From Lewinellaceae bacterium (GTDB taxonomy: Bacteria; Bacteroidota; Bacteroidia; Chitinophagales; Saprospiraceae): DNA of 64,000 bases. A program made the position numbers and the translations under genes. Every line of letters starts with the position of its first letter. The first letter of the stretch is position 1. The notes beneath the pieces were generated by a model. It searched no databases and was not told the DNA's origin. It was given only the letters and a program-made list of their open reading frames with translations. The stretch is taken from the NCBI GenBank assembly GCA_016713985.1, contig JADJOD010000009.1, positions 1-64,000 of the forward strand, written 5' to 3'. Shown piece after piece: positions 31,133-40,236 of this stretch.

Positions 31133-32354
31133 TCAAAACGCTTCTCCCAGGAAAAAATAAAAGCCGCGCTGGCGTTTGCCCGGACCGTCGGAATCGTCGC
31201 GCAGCGCCACGGCATAGTCGATCCGGATATTGGCCCGCGACGATTTGTTGAGCAAAATGCGCAATCCGCCGCCGGCAGCCAGGTTGAAACGGCTCCACTT
31301 TACCACGTCGCCGTCGTGAAAAACCTGTGCGCCACCGAGAAACCCGACGATGCCGATTCGTTTCCATACCTGCCAGAGTTTGGACGGTTCGCCTTCCCGC
31401 CACAAGGGCAGGCGATATTCGGCTTCAAAAGCGAGCATGTGTCGATCCTGGTAAGTGCCTTTAAAATACCCCCGGATAAATTTGTGCCCGCCCACCCGCG
31501 ACAAGCGCGCAGCGGCACGGCATCGTCGGTATATGCCAAACTTACCAGCCCGCGCAAGGCCAGGGTGTGGTTCATCCAGGGGTTGACGTATTGCCGCACT
31601 TCGAGGGAATACGAACTGAAGGCGAAATCGCTGCCGAGCCATTTGGCGTAATAGCGGTTGTTGAATTCAATGAGGTGCCGCGAAGCGGGTTGATCAGGTT
31701 GTCGCGGTTGTCGTACAGAAGCTGAAAACCCGCCCGGAGCGAAAGGCCCGCCACCGGAAGGTTCTGCACAACGGGACGAATCCGGTCCAGAAAATAGAAA
31801 TGGTCGGGCAGTTTTTATACCGGTACAAGGATTCGAGGTCGGCCTGGAGTCCGAAATAGAAGTTGCGCCGCACCTTGCGCAACACCGCCGGCGAAAATTT
31901 GATCCGGTTGGAATTGAAATTCAGGTAGTTAACGGTGTCCCGCCCGCCTTCGCTGCCGACTTCCACGAGCAACACCAGCGTCGTTGCCGATGCCGTAGTT
32001 GCGGTCGGGATACCGTTGGAACAAGGCTTCGCCCCGGGTCCGCCATTGCGCCCGCGGCTGAACACCTCCCAGCGGCTTTCGAGCAAGGCCTGTTTTGACA
32101 AGGTGTATACGGCCAGAAAATCCACCTTCGACAGCGGCGTGTCTTGTCGCCTTTCCGAAGATCGAGGTAATAGATGCCGATCACGCCGAGGTGAGTTTGG
32201 TTTCGGGGGAATAACTGATCGCCGGGAAAACGTCCAGCCGGTTATGGCTGCGGGGCGGCGCCAGGGAATCGGACATGCCGCCCTGCCCCGCCGCCGGAAA
32301 CAGTGCCAGTAACAACCCCGCGAGCAAAAGCAGGTAAACGCTCGGTTTTTTCAT
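31133..32354 (-). CDS. BamA/TamA-like outer-membrane beta-barrel protein, heavily frame-broken
   Basis: The ATG at 32354 starts a signal peptide (MKKPSVYLLLLAGLLLALF...AGQ). Pieces in all three frames line up as a surface-antigen (Bac_surface_Ag) barrel: SKQALLESRWEVFS, VAGLSLRAGFQLLYDNRDNLINPLRGT (the conserved DxRDxxxxPxxG region), and the end GGGLRILLNKSSRANIRIDYA... ending in FYFFLGEAF, a typical final barrel strand with terminal Phe. About 407 residues when read through. At least five shifts occur. It lies 60 nt upstream of the permease on the same strand. Confidence 0.75.
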
Positions 32355-32390
32355 ACCCTTGAATTAACCAGCACAATGTATGTACTTTCA

Positions 32391-32657
32391 TCAGTTCCGC
32401 ACCCGGCGCAACCCGCCGAAGTAATACTGCAGACCCATCGACAGGGGAAAATTGATTGGTTTTGTGGTGGTGGAGGTGGTTACGCCGCCGGTATCGGTGT
32501 TGAATTTGCTGCGGGCATAGTTGTATTTAAATATGGCCTCGATGCCGGAAATGGTTAGGTTGAATGATCGGGCAAATGTGGCTTGCCCCGTTCCATTTAT
32601 CCCGGAAAGAAAGTACAGCCGGAAAACCGGCTTTATGCCTCCCGACGCAAAGGTCAT
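32391..32657 (-). CDS. short outer-membrane beta-barrel-like fragment, possibly truncated
   Basis: About 88 residues from MTFASGGIKPVF to LQYYFGGLRRVRN. Alternating aromatic/hydrophobic pattern (AIFKYNYARSKF, NFPLSMGLQYYFGG) resembles the last strands of a small outer-membrane barrel. Just upstream a broken frame reads MTPLIVLLTHTP, so the start may have been about 32675. There is little room before the ATPase stop at 32740, which means either a very short protein or a remnant. Family not recognised. Confidence 0.35.
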   Translation of the reverse strand: MTFASGGIKPVFRLYFLSGINGTGQATFARSFNLTISGIEAIFKYNYARSKFNTDTGGVTTSTTTKPINFPLSMGLQYYFGGLRRVRN

Positions 32658-32739
32658 GGGGTATGGGTAAGAAGAACGATGAGCGGGGTCATGTGAACGG
32701 ACGATTATCGTCAAACGTGACCATGACGGGAAGGGGATA

Positions 32740-35331
32740 TTATGCCCGCCGGGCCCGGATTCTGTACCCCAGTTTTTCCACTTCCACCGCCCAAAAAGTA
32801 ATGGAAGAAGCCGCAGTACCGCCAGCAATTCGTACAGGGTAAGCGACGGTTTTGAACACGGGGTTCAAAAAAGGCACATAGATGGTGGCCAATTGCAGGA
32901 CGAAGGTCAGGGCTACCGCGCCCAGCAAGGGCATATTGGAGAACAAGCCCTGCCGGAACAAGGATTGGGTTTCGGAACGAATGGCCAGCACATGTCCCAT
33001 CTGGCTGAAACTCAACACGGCAAAAACCATCGTTTGCCAGTGCCCGTCGCCGGTGGATCGCCAGGGCCTGGGTGGACAAACAAACAATGCCAATCAGCAA
33101 ACCGACCCAGATGATATGCCCGCCGAACCCGCCGGCAAACACACCTTCTTCGCCGGTGATGGGCCGCGGCGGCCGGCTCATGATTCCTTTTCCGCCGGTT
33201 CGGCGGCGAGGCGCTATCTGGGCAAGCCGTCGGAAACCAGGTTGATCCAGAGGATATGTATGGGCAGGAGCGGGATGGGTAATCCAAAAACGGCGCCAGC
33301 AAAATGGTCCATATTTCGCCCGAATTGCCGGTCATGATGTATTTGATGAACTTGCGGATGTTGTCGAATATCCGCCGGCCCTGGCGGACGGACTTGACGA
33401 TGGTGGCGAAGTTGTCGTCGAGCAGGATCATATCTGCCGCTTCTTTCGATACATCGGTGCCGGTGATACCCATCGCCACGCCGATATCCGCCCGTTTGAG
33501 GGACGGGGCGTCGTTCACCCCGTCGCCTGTCATGGCCACAAAATACCCTTTGTCCTGCAAGGCTTTTACAATGTTGAGTTTTTGTTCGGGCGACACGCGG
33601 GCATAAACGCGGATGTGTTCCACTTTTTGTTCAAATTCCCCGGCGGTTAAAGCGGCGAGTTCGCTGCCGGTGACCACCAGGTCGGCGGCGGATTCGATGA
33701 TCCCCAGTTTTCCGGCGATGTTTTTTGCGGTGAGCAGGTGATCGCCGGTGATCATAACCGGTCGTATACCGGCCGTTTTGCACTCGTGTACCGCCTGCCG
33801 GGCTTCTTCCCGCGGAGGGTCCATCAGGCCGGCGATGCCGACGACGGTAAACCCGGACTCCATCGTTTCGGGCGTAATTCGGCGGGTAAAGTGGGAATCG
33901 CCGGATGGCGAACCCCAAAACGCGCAAGCCGTTTCCCGCCATGTGGTCGCCAAGTTTTGTCCACCGGGCCTTCTCCTGCGGCGAAAGTCGGCCGCCAGGT
34001 CGAGCAGGCCGTCGAAAGCGCCTTTGGTAAAAGCAATATATTCGTCGCCTTCCCGGTGAACGGTGGTCATTCGTTTTCGTTTGGAATCGAACGGAATTTC
34101 AGCCACCCGCGGGTGGATACGTTCCAGGTCGTTTGGCCAGGCCTGCTCCGCAGCCGCCCGCCACAGGGCTATTTCGGTCGGGTCGCCGATGGATTTGCCG
34201 TCGTGGCTTTCCGACATCGTTGCATAAAGCCATGACTTTTAATAACAAACGGGACCTGTTCCTCTTCCCGGTGCGCACCGGTATCCGCCGGCGTAAACCG
34301 GGTATTCCCGGAATACATTTCCCGGAACCGCCATTTTGTTGAGGGTCAGGTGCCCGTTTTATCGGTACAGATAAAGTTGACCGAACCCAGGGTTTCCACG
34401 GCGGGTAGTTTCCGGACAAGCGCCTTTTGGCGGACCATCCGCCGCGCGCCCAACGAGAGGGCGATGGTGATGACGGCGGGCAGGGCTTCCGGGATAGCCG
34501 CCACGGCCAGTGAAATCGCGGTAAGCAACATCAGCAGAGGCTCTTCCCCGCGCAGGTATCCGATGGTAAAAACCACCCCGCAGATCAGCAGGATGATATA
34601 GGACAGGTTTTTGCCGAATGCCGTCAGGCGTTTTTGCAGGGGGGTCTGGGTTTCCGCCTCCTGCAACAAACGCGCAATATTTCCCAGTTCGGTGGCCATG
34701 CCGGTGGCCACGGTCAGGCCGTGGGCTCTTCCAAAGGTGACATGGGTACCCTTGTAAGCCATGTTTTTGCGGTCGCCCAGGGGGATGTCTTTTCCGGCAA
34801 GTAATTCGTGGTGTTTTTCCACCACTTCCGATTCGCCGGTCAGCGACGATTCGTCTACGTGGAGGTTAAACACTTCAAACAAGCGGATATCGGCCGGCAC
34901 CACATTGCCCGCTTCCAGCACCACCACATCACCCGGCACCAGTTCGGCAGCGGGTATTTGCGCCGGAAGGCCGTCGCGGATGACGGTGGCGGATTGTGCA
35001 GCCATTTGCCGCAAGGCGTCCATGGCCTTTTCGGCGCGGTATTCCTGCACAAAACCGATGATGGCGTTCACCACCACAATCACCAGGATCACGATGGTGT
35101 CGGTCAGGTCGCCGATCAGTCCGGCGATAACCGCTGCGGCCACCAGCACCAGGATCATAAAATCGGCAAACTGGCCGATCAACAGTTTTAGGCGCTTTTT
35201 TTCTTTTTTTCTTCCAGTTCGTTCGGGCCGTACCGCAGCAGGCGTTCTGCGGCCTGGGCAGATGAAATGCCATCCGCAGAGCAGTCGAGCAGTTCGTTGA
35301 TTTTTTTGACGGGAAGCAGGTGCCAGTTCAT
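32740..35331 (-). CDS. P-type cation-transporting ATPase (P2/SERCA-like), frame-broken
   Basis: P-type ATPase of about 864 residues, length normal for bacterial Ca/cation pumps. Order: cation ATPase N-domain (SADGISSAQAAERLLRYGPN), actuator domain with VDESSLTGES near 34850, membrane helix with the AAIPEALPAVITIALSLGARRM motif (PEGLP-type), phosphorylation motif CTDKTGT at about 34355, nucleotide-binding part with AFTKGAFDGLL, hinge MTGDGVNDAPSLKRADIG near 33500, and the C-terminal membrane domain ending VEVEKLGYRIRARRA. At least five shifts occur, including one directly after DKTGT. The start ATG overlaps the upstream acetyltransferase stop by ATGA. Ion specificity is not decided. Confidence 0.85.
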
Positions 35332-35789
35332 GGAAGGGAAGGTATCACTTTTTCAAAACAGACGCTGTTTTCCACGCCTTCATATTGTCCGTAATTCGGA
35401 ATCCGGGTATATCCGTTCCTGTAATAAAGCGCAATCGCTTCCGGTTGATTTTTTCCGGTTTCCAAAACGCACCTGTTGCAGGACAATTCCGCCGCCCATT
35501 GCTCCAGTTCCGTAAGGATTTGGGTGGCGAATCCCTTTCCGCGGTGTTCGGGCAAAACATACATGCGTTTGACCTCCATTGTGCCGGCGTCGAATTCCTT
35601 GATCGCCCCGCAACCTGAGGCTTGCCCGTTTTCATAAGCCACAACGGCATATTTAATCGGGGCGATTTTGTTGAACTGCGCGTAAAAGGCATGGTCTTCA
35701 CCGTCTCTTACCGCCAGTTCGGCGTCGAGGTGTTTTACCAGTTCTGCGAAGTCCGGGTTGCCGGCATTTGTTCTTATTATTTTCATCAC
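35328..35789 (-). CDS. GNAT family N-acetyltransferase
   Basis: 153 residues with the GNAT fold: VVAYENGQASGCGAIKEF, then strand 4 AGTMEVKRMYVLPEHRGKGFATQIL with the acetyl-CoA loop RGKGFA (Q/RxxGxG/A motif), and a C-terminal ALYYRNGYTRIPNYGQY. The cytoplasmic substrate is unknown. It starts 26 nt past the repeat array, and its stop overlaps the P-type ATPase start (35328-35331), so the two are a transcription unit. Confidence 0.88.
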   Translation of the reverse strand: MMKIIRTNAGNPDFAELVKHLDAELAVRDGEDHAFYAQFNKIAPIKYAVVAYENGQASGCGAIKEFDAGTMEVKRMYVLPEHRGKGFATQILTELEQWAAELSCNRCVLETGKNQPEAIALYYRNGYTRIPNYGQYEGVENSVCFEKVIPSLP

Positions 35790-35814
35790 CGATGTTTCTG
35801 CGGGAGTTTGATTT

Positions 35815-36000
35815 ACGTCTTTTGGAGAAGCGTTTACGTTGCATGACGTAATCGTTTAGGTAAAGACGTAGTCAGGTTCGAAACGTAAAATTTTACGTCG
35901 GGTAACGTAAAATTTGGGTCGGAACCTAAACGTTTGGGTAAAGACCTAAAACTTTGGGTCCGGACCTAAACGTTTGGGTAAACAACGTAAAACTTCAGGA
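35815..36000. repeat. ~20-bp-period array of near-palindromic units
   Basis: Units begin with ACGTAAA or ACCTAAA and end with TTTGGGT, TTTAGGT or TTTTACGT, each about 16 bp and nearly palindromic. Clear units start at 35846, 35883 (ACGTAAAATTTTACGT, a perfect 16-bp palindrome), 35905, 35924, 35944, 35964 and 35985; weaker half-units start at 35815, 35836 and 35866. The step is 19-21 bp over most of the array. It lies between the ATPase operon start and the end of the second ATPase. Confidence 0.75.
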
Positions 36001-36016
36001 GCGAACTGAAGTTCGC
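36001..36016. repeat. short perfect hairpin adjoining the array
   Basis: GCGAACT-GA-AGTTCGC forms a perfect 7-bp stem with a 2-nt centre, just downstream of the second ATPase stop at 36042. It may serve as a terminator-like end or REP-type element. Confidence 0.5.
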
Positions 36017-36041
36017 ATTACTTCCCACACTTCAAACCAGC

Positions 36042-38468
36042 CTACGAAACCAGCGCCGTGAGCACGCACCCGGCAACTTCCCGGAGGTTCAGCGGGCCCA
36101 GGCGGAATATATCCCGCACCCAGGGCGCCCAAAATACGACGACGGAGATCAACACCGACGCGCCGATGATCCACCACAGCAGGTGGTTGCGGTAAAATAT
36201 GGTTTTGTTGATTGTATATTCAAACGAACGATTGGCCAGCGTCAGGAAAATATTGGACGCCAGCATGGTCAGAAATACGAACGAACGGGTAGTCGTTTCG
36301 TCTTTGCCCAACCCGACGGCATAATGATACATGACAAAAATGCCCGCCGTGATGGCCACGCCCCGGATAATGCTCAGCGACAGTTCGGGCCAGGAAAAAG
36401 GTTGACGGAGGAGGTCCGGGGCGGCTTTTGCAGGGTATTCGGTTCGGCGGGTTCATTTTCGAAAGCGACGGCGCAGGTGGGTCCATGATCAATTCCAGGA
36501 AAATGACGTGGATTGGCATCAGCATGTGCAGGTAGGGCCAGCCGAAGAGGAGCGGGATCAGCACCACCAGCACGATGGGCAGGTGGATGGAAATGATGTA
36601 GCGGATGGCTTTGCGCAGGTTGTTGTAAATACGCCGGCCGGTTTTGATGGCTTTCACCATGTGGGCGAGGTCGTCGTCGAGCAGCACCATCGAAGCGGCG
36701 CCTTTGGCGATTTCCGTGCCGCGGCGGCCCATAGCCACCCCGACCGGCGCCGCCTTGAGTGCGGGCCCGTCGTTGACGCCGTCGCCCGTCATAGCCACCA
36801 CTTCGCCGTTGGCTTTGAGGGCTTCCACCACGCGCAGTTTGGCATCGGGAAACATCCGTGCAAATACGGCGGTGCGTGGCGCGATGTCGCGCAGTTCCGG
36901 GCCACTCATTTGCATCACCGTCTGCGCCGCTTACGGGTTGGCCATCGACACGGATGCCACTTTCCCGGGCGATGTTCATGGCCGTTTCCGGGTAATCGCC
37001 GGTAATCATTTTAACTGCGATACCGGCTTCATAAAATTGTCCGATCACCTTCCGGATATTGGGTTTCGGCGGGTCGTACAAGGCGACCAGGCCTTCCAAT
37101 TTCCAGGGAAAGTCATCCTGGTTGCCGGGGTAATCGTCCTTGACCCAGGCGGCGGAGGCTACGCCGAGAATACGGTATCCTTTACGCGCCATTTCTTTTG
37201 TATTTTCCAGAATATCAACCTGTTGTGTTTCGTCGACCTGGCATATCCGGAGTATACGTTCCACCGCGCCTTTGGCCGCGACAATACGTTCGCCGCCTGT
37301 TTTCCCTTTGTTTGCGACGCCGTACGTGTGTCATCATCGGCGGAATGCCGGAAAGCGGGTATTCGTGGATCAGTTCGAAACCGGCGCGGCGGTCGGCGTC
37401 GGTTGTTTTTCATAAGCCTCGTGGATGGCCTTTTCCATCGCGTCGAACGGCGCCGGTTCGCTGGCCCCCGCATGGCGTATTCCGAGGGTACGGCCCTTGC
37501 CGGAATAGTCCTTCACTTCGGCGACGGACATCCGGTTTTCCGTGATCGTGCCCGTTTTATCGAGACAAATTACCGTGGCGGCGCGGCGAGGCTTTCCACG
37601 GTTTTGGGTTGTTTTACCAGCACCTGTTGCTTCGTCATGCGGTAAGCGCCCAGCGCCATAAAGGTGGTGAAGGCGACCGGGATTTCCTGCGGCACCAGCG
37701 CCAGCGCAAAAGCCAGCGAAAACAACAGGGCGCTCAGGATTGAACCGGAATGGGCAAAATTGATCGCCAGCACAACGATAAATGCCAGCAACCCGGCCAG
37801 CAGCATTTGCCGCACAAATCGGTCGATCTGACGCTGCAAGGGGGTCGGTTCGGATTCGATGGACTCGATGGAATGGCCTAATTTTTCCAAATTCCGTTTG
37901 CCCGCCCACGGCCGATACCCGCGCGATACCCATGCCGGAGACTACGGTTGGGCCCTGATAAAGCGGCCCTTGGCCGTCAGGGTTTTATTCACCGGCAACG
38001 ATTCACCCGTCAGGATAGCCTCGTCTACGCTGAAGTCATTTTGTTGCAGCAGACGCCCGTCGGCGGGCAGCCGTTCTCCTTCTTCAAACACCATAATATC
38101 GTCCACAACAATATCCTCCACCGGCACGTCGAGGCGTTCGCCGTTGCGGATGACGACGGCGCGGGGCCGGGTGAACTGCCGCAGCGCCTCCAGGGCTTTT
38201 TCGCTGCGGAATTCCTGCACAATTTCGATGAGGGTGACAAAACAACGGCGCCCACCATCATCCAGGCTTCCGTCCGGTCGCCGATGGCAAAGTACAACCC
38301 GCAGGTGAGCAACAGCAACAGGAAAACGGGTTCTGTGGCGACCTCCGCCAGCATTTTGACCAGCGGGCGTTTCGGATGCAGGTAAAGCCGGTTGCTGCCG
38401 GATTGTTTGCGGCTTTGGAGCACTTCTTCCGATGTCAATCCTTTGAGTCCGTTGTACGGGTATGCCAC
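36042..38468 (-). CDS. second P-type cation-transporting ATPase, frame-broken
   Basis: About 809 residues when read through. Order: N-domain (NGLKGLTSEEVLQSRKQSGSN), helix pair with TEPVFLLLLLTCGLYFAIGD, actuator domain with VDEAILTGESLPV near 38020, LVPQEIPVAFTTFMALGAYRM (in place of the PEGLP/PEEFP motif), CLDKTGTITENRM near 37560, hinge MTGDGVNDGPALKAAPVG near 36780, and a C-terminal membrane half ending GCVLTALVS. The likely start is the GTG at 38466-38468 (VAYPYNGLKGL). At least six shifts. The motif set differs from the first ATPase, so it is not a recent duplicate. Ion is not decided. Confidence 0.83.
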
Positions 38469-38521
38469 AGTTCGATGTTTTAAACACAAGGATACAACAT
38501 TCCGGGGAAGGCCTTTGTCGC

Positions 38522-39273
38522 TTAACCAAACCAGATGGTGGTGTATCCCTTGCGGTCGAGCAATTCCGCTTCCAGTGCCAAAGCCCTGGAAACAGGATGT
38601 TGCGCTCCAAGTGAATATGCAGGTGCATATCGGCGTCAAATTCTTTCAACAAGGCATACCAGGCCTTGTGGCTGGCCGGCGCATTTTCCGGTGCGGTATA
38701 GTTATTGGTCAGCGCCCGCAGTTCGCGGAGCGCGGCTACGGCTTCATCGTGTTCCTGCTCCACCTTTCGGATGGGGCTTTCCACCCGCCCGAATTCCGGC
38801 GCAATAAAGGCCACATTTTTTTCAAGGCCGCCTCCAGGTCGAGAATGTACGGGAATATCACCCGCTCCTCCGTTTCGAGGTGCGCCGTAACCTCGTCGGA
38901 CAAAGCCTGCGACATGTGGTGTATTTCCTGGATACGGACGCGCCCGAGGCCGGCTTCCCCGGCTATTTTTTCTCCCGTTCGAAGAATCACCGGCAGGGTT
39001 TCGCGGATGTACTTGTGGTGGGCGTGGATGATAAAATCGACCAAAAAGCGGGTATCCCATCCCGCATAATTCCAGTGCGGATCCTGATGGCCCGGACTGC
39101 AACTCAGGTTTTTCAGCGAATTTTCCAGGAGGTCTTTGTCGAGATGCCGCTCTTCGCAGACTTCGTGGAGGGTTTGCTGCCGGTTTTGCAAAAGTCGATT
39201 CCGAAGTTTTCCAAAACATCGCTGCGCGGTAATCGGCGGTGACGATTTCTCCAATGGTGGATATTGTTTTCAT
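38522..39273 (-). CDS. RIC/ScdA-type iron-sulfur cluster repair di-iron protein, frame-broken
   Basis: RIC proteins (YtfE/ScdA) repair Fe-S centres damaged by NO or oxidants. The ATG at 39273 begins MKTISTIGEIVTADYRAA, the DUF542 N-terminal domain; the conserved Cys ligand segment ends in QTLHEVCEERHLD region. The hemerythrin-like domain follows with FIIHAHHKYIRETLP, HMSQALSDEVTAHLETEERVIFPYI and, after further shifts, KVEQEHDEAVAALRELRALT and DLHIHLERNILFP-like residues. Reading through gives a C-terminus ...KGYTTIWFG and a stop at 38522. Three shifts occur. An FNR-like palindrome lies 75 nt upstream. Confidence 0.85.
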
Positions 39274-39347
39274 GGCAGGACCTGATTATAGATGACAAAA
39301 ATCGGTTACAGGATATTCCGGTGAAATGATGCCATGCGCAAAAAGGC

Positions 39348-39361
39348 ATGATTGTGATCAT
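39348..39361. promoter_or_regulatory. FNR/CRP-family-like operator
   Basis: ATGAT-TGTG-ATCAT has perfect 5-bp arms with a 4-nt gap, and contains the TGAT-N4-ATCA core of the FNR consensus. It lies in the divergent region between the RIC gene (start 39273) and the peroxiredoxin gene (start 39506). Confidence 0.45.
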
Positions 39362-39410
39362 AGTGGCCGGGGATTAAAAGGGTAATCGGCAATAAACCCA
39401 ACGACACAAG

Positions 39411-39429
39411 GTCACTACGTTCTTGTGAC
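39411..39429. promoter_or_regulatory. second inverted repeat in the divergent regulatory region
   Basis: GTCAC-N9-GTGAC, followed by another GGTCA-like half-site (GGGTCA at 39432-39437), is the kind of spacing seen in dimeric regulator sites. No family is assigned. Confidence 0.3.
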
Positions 39430-39505
39430 AAGGGTCATTTTCCAAGGCAAAAAGTTGGAGTCTCTTTGCAATAAGGATTTAAAGTTATGTAAAAATTATC
39501 GAATA

Positions 39506-40149
39506 ATGGAACAAACATGGAATACAATGCCGCGCATCGGCGACCAGGCCCCTGATTTTGAATCAGTTACAACACAAGGCAAAATCAAATTTTCCGAATT
39601 TAACGCGGGAAGCTGGGTGATTCTGTTTTCACACCCCGCCGATTTTACACCGGTATGCACTACCGAACTGACGGGGTTCGCCCGGGAAACGGAATTTTTT
39701 ACGGCGCACAATACCAAACTCCGGGGGTTGAGCATCGACAGCATCCATCCGCACATCGCGTGGGTCAACAACGTCCGCGAAAAAATGGGCGTCCTGATGA
39801 ATTTTCCCGATCATCGCCGACATCGACATGAAGGTGGCCAAATTGCACGGTATGTTGCAAACCGGCGAAAGTGAAACGGCCGCCGTTCGCGCCGTATTTT
39901 GTCGACCCATCGGCAAATCCGGCCGTCATGTACTACCCGCTCAACGTGGGACGCAACATGGAGGAAATCAAGCGGGTACTGGTGGCGCTGCAAACTGCCG
40001 ACGAGTACAAGGTGGCGATTCCGCTGAATTGGAAAAAAGGCGAAAAAGTGATCGTGCCGCCGCCAAAAACGCTGGATGAACTGGAAGAACGCCTTGCAAG
40101 TCCCTACGAAATGGTCGATTTTTACATCGCCAAAAAAGAACTGGTATAA
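39506..40149 (+). CDS. 1-Cys (Prx6-type) peroxiredoxin, two frame shifts
   Basis: Thiol peroxidase that reduces H2O2 and organic peroxides. The ATG at 39506 gives MEQTWNTMPRIGDQAPDFES. The peroxidatic Cys is in DFTPVCTTE near residue 51 (PxxxTxxC motif), followed by FARETEFFTAHNTKLRGLSID. Shifts near 39810 and 39890 interrupt, after which FVDPSANPAVMYYPLNVGRN and the long Prx6-type C-terminal extension ending YIAKKELV continue in frame. Read-through length about 214 residues matches Prx6-type proteins. It ends in a strong hairpin. Confidence 0.87.
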
Positions 40150-40171
40150 TCCGCAGCTTAGAAATTGTTAT

Positions 40172-40210
40172 GGGGCGCGTGTTCATGCCCGTACAGGAAT
40201 CACGCGCCCC
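40172..40210 (+). terminator. hairpin after the peroxiredoxin gene
   Basis: Perfect 10-bp arms GGGGCGCGTG and CACGCGCCCC, 22 nt after the stop, followed by TTCATCTTGT. It lacks a long U tail but is strong. Confidence 0.55.
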
Positions 40211-40236
40211 TTCATCTTGTCCATACCACCCACCAC

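Noticed and set aside
35815..36000. CRISPR array
   Set aside because: Repeats are about 16 bp with 4-nt gaps and no unique spacers or cas genes.
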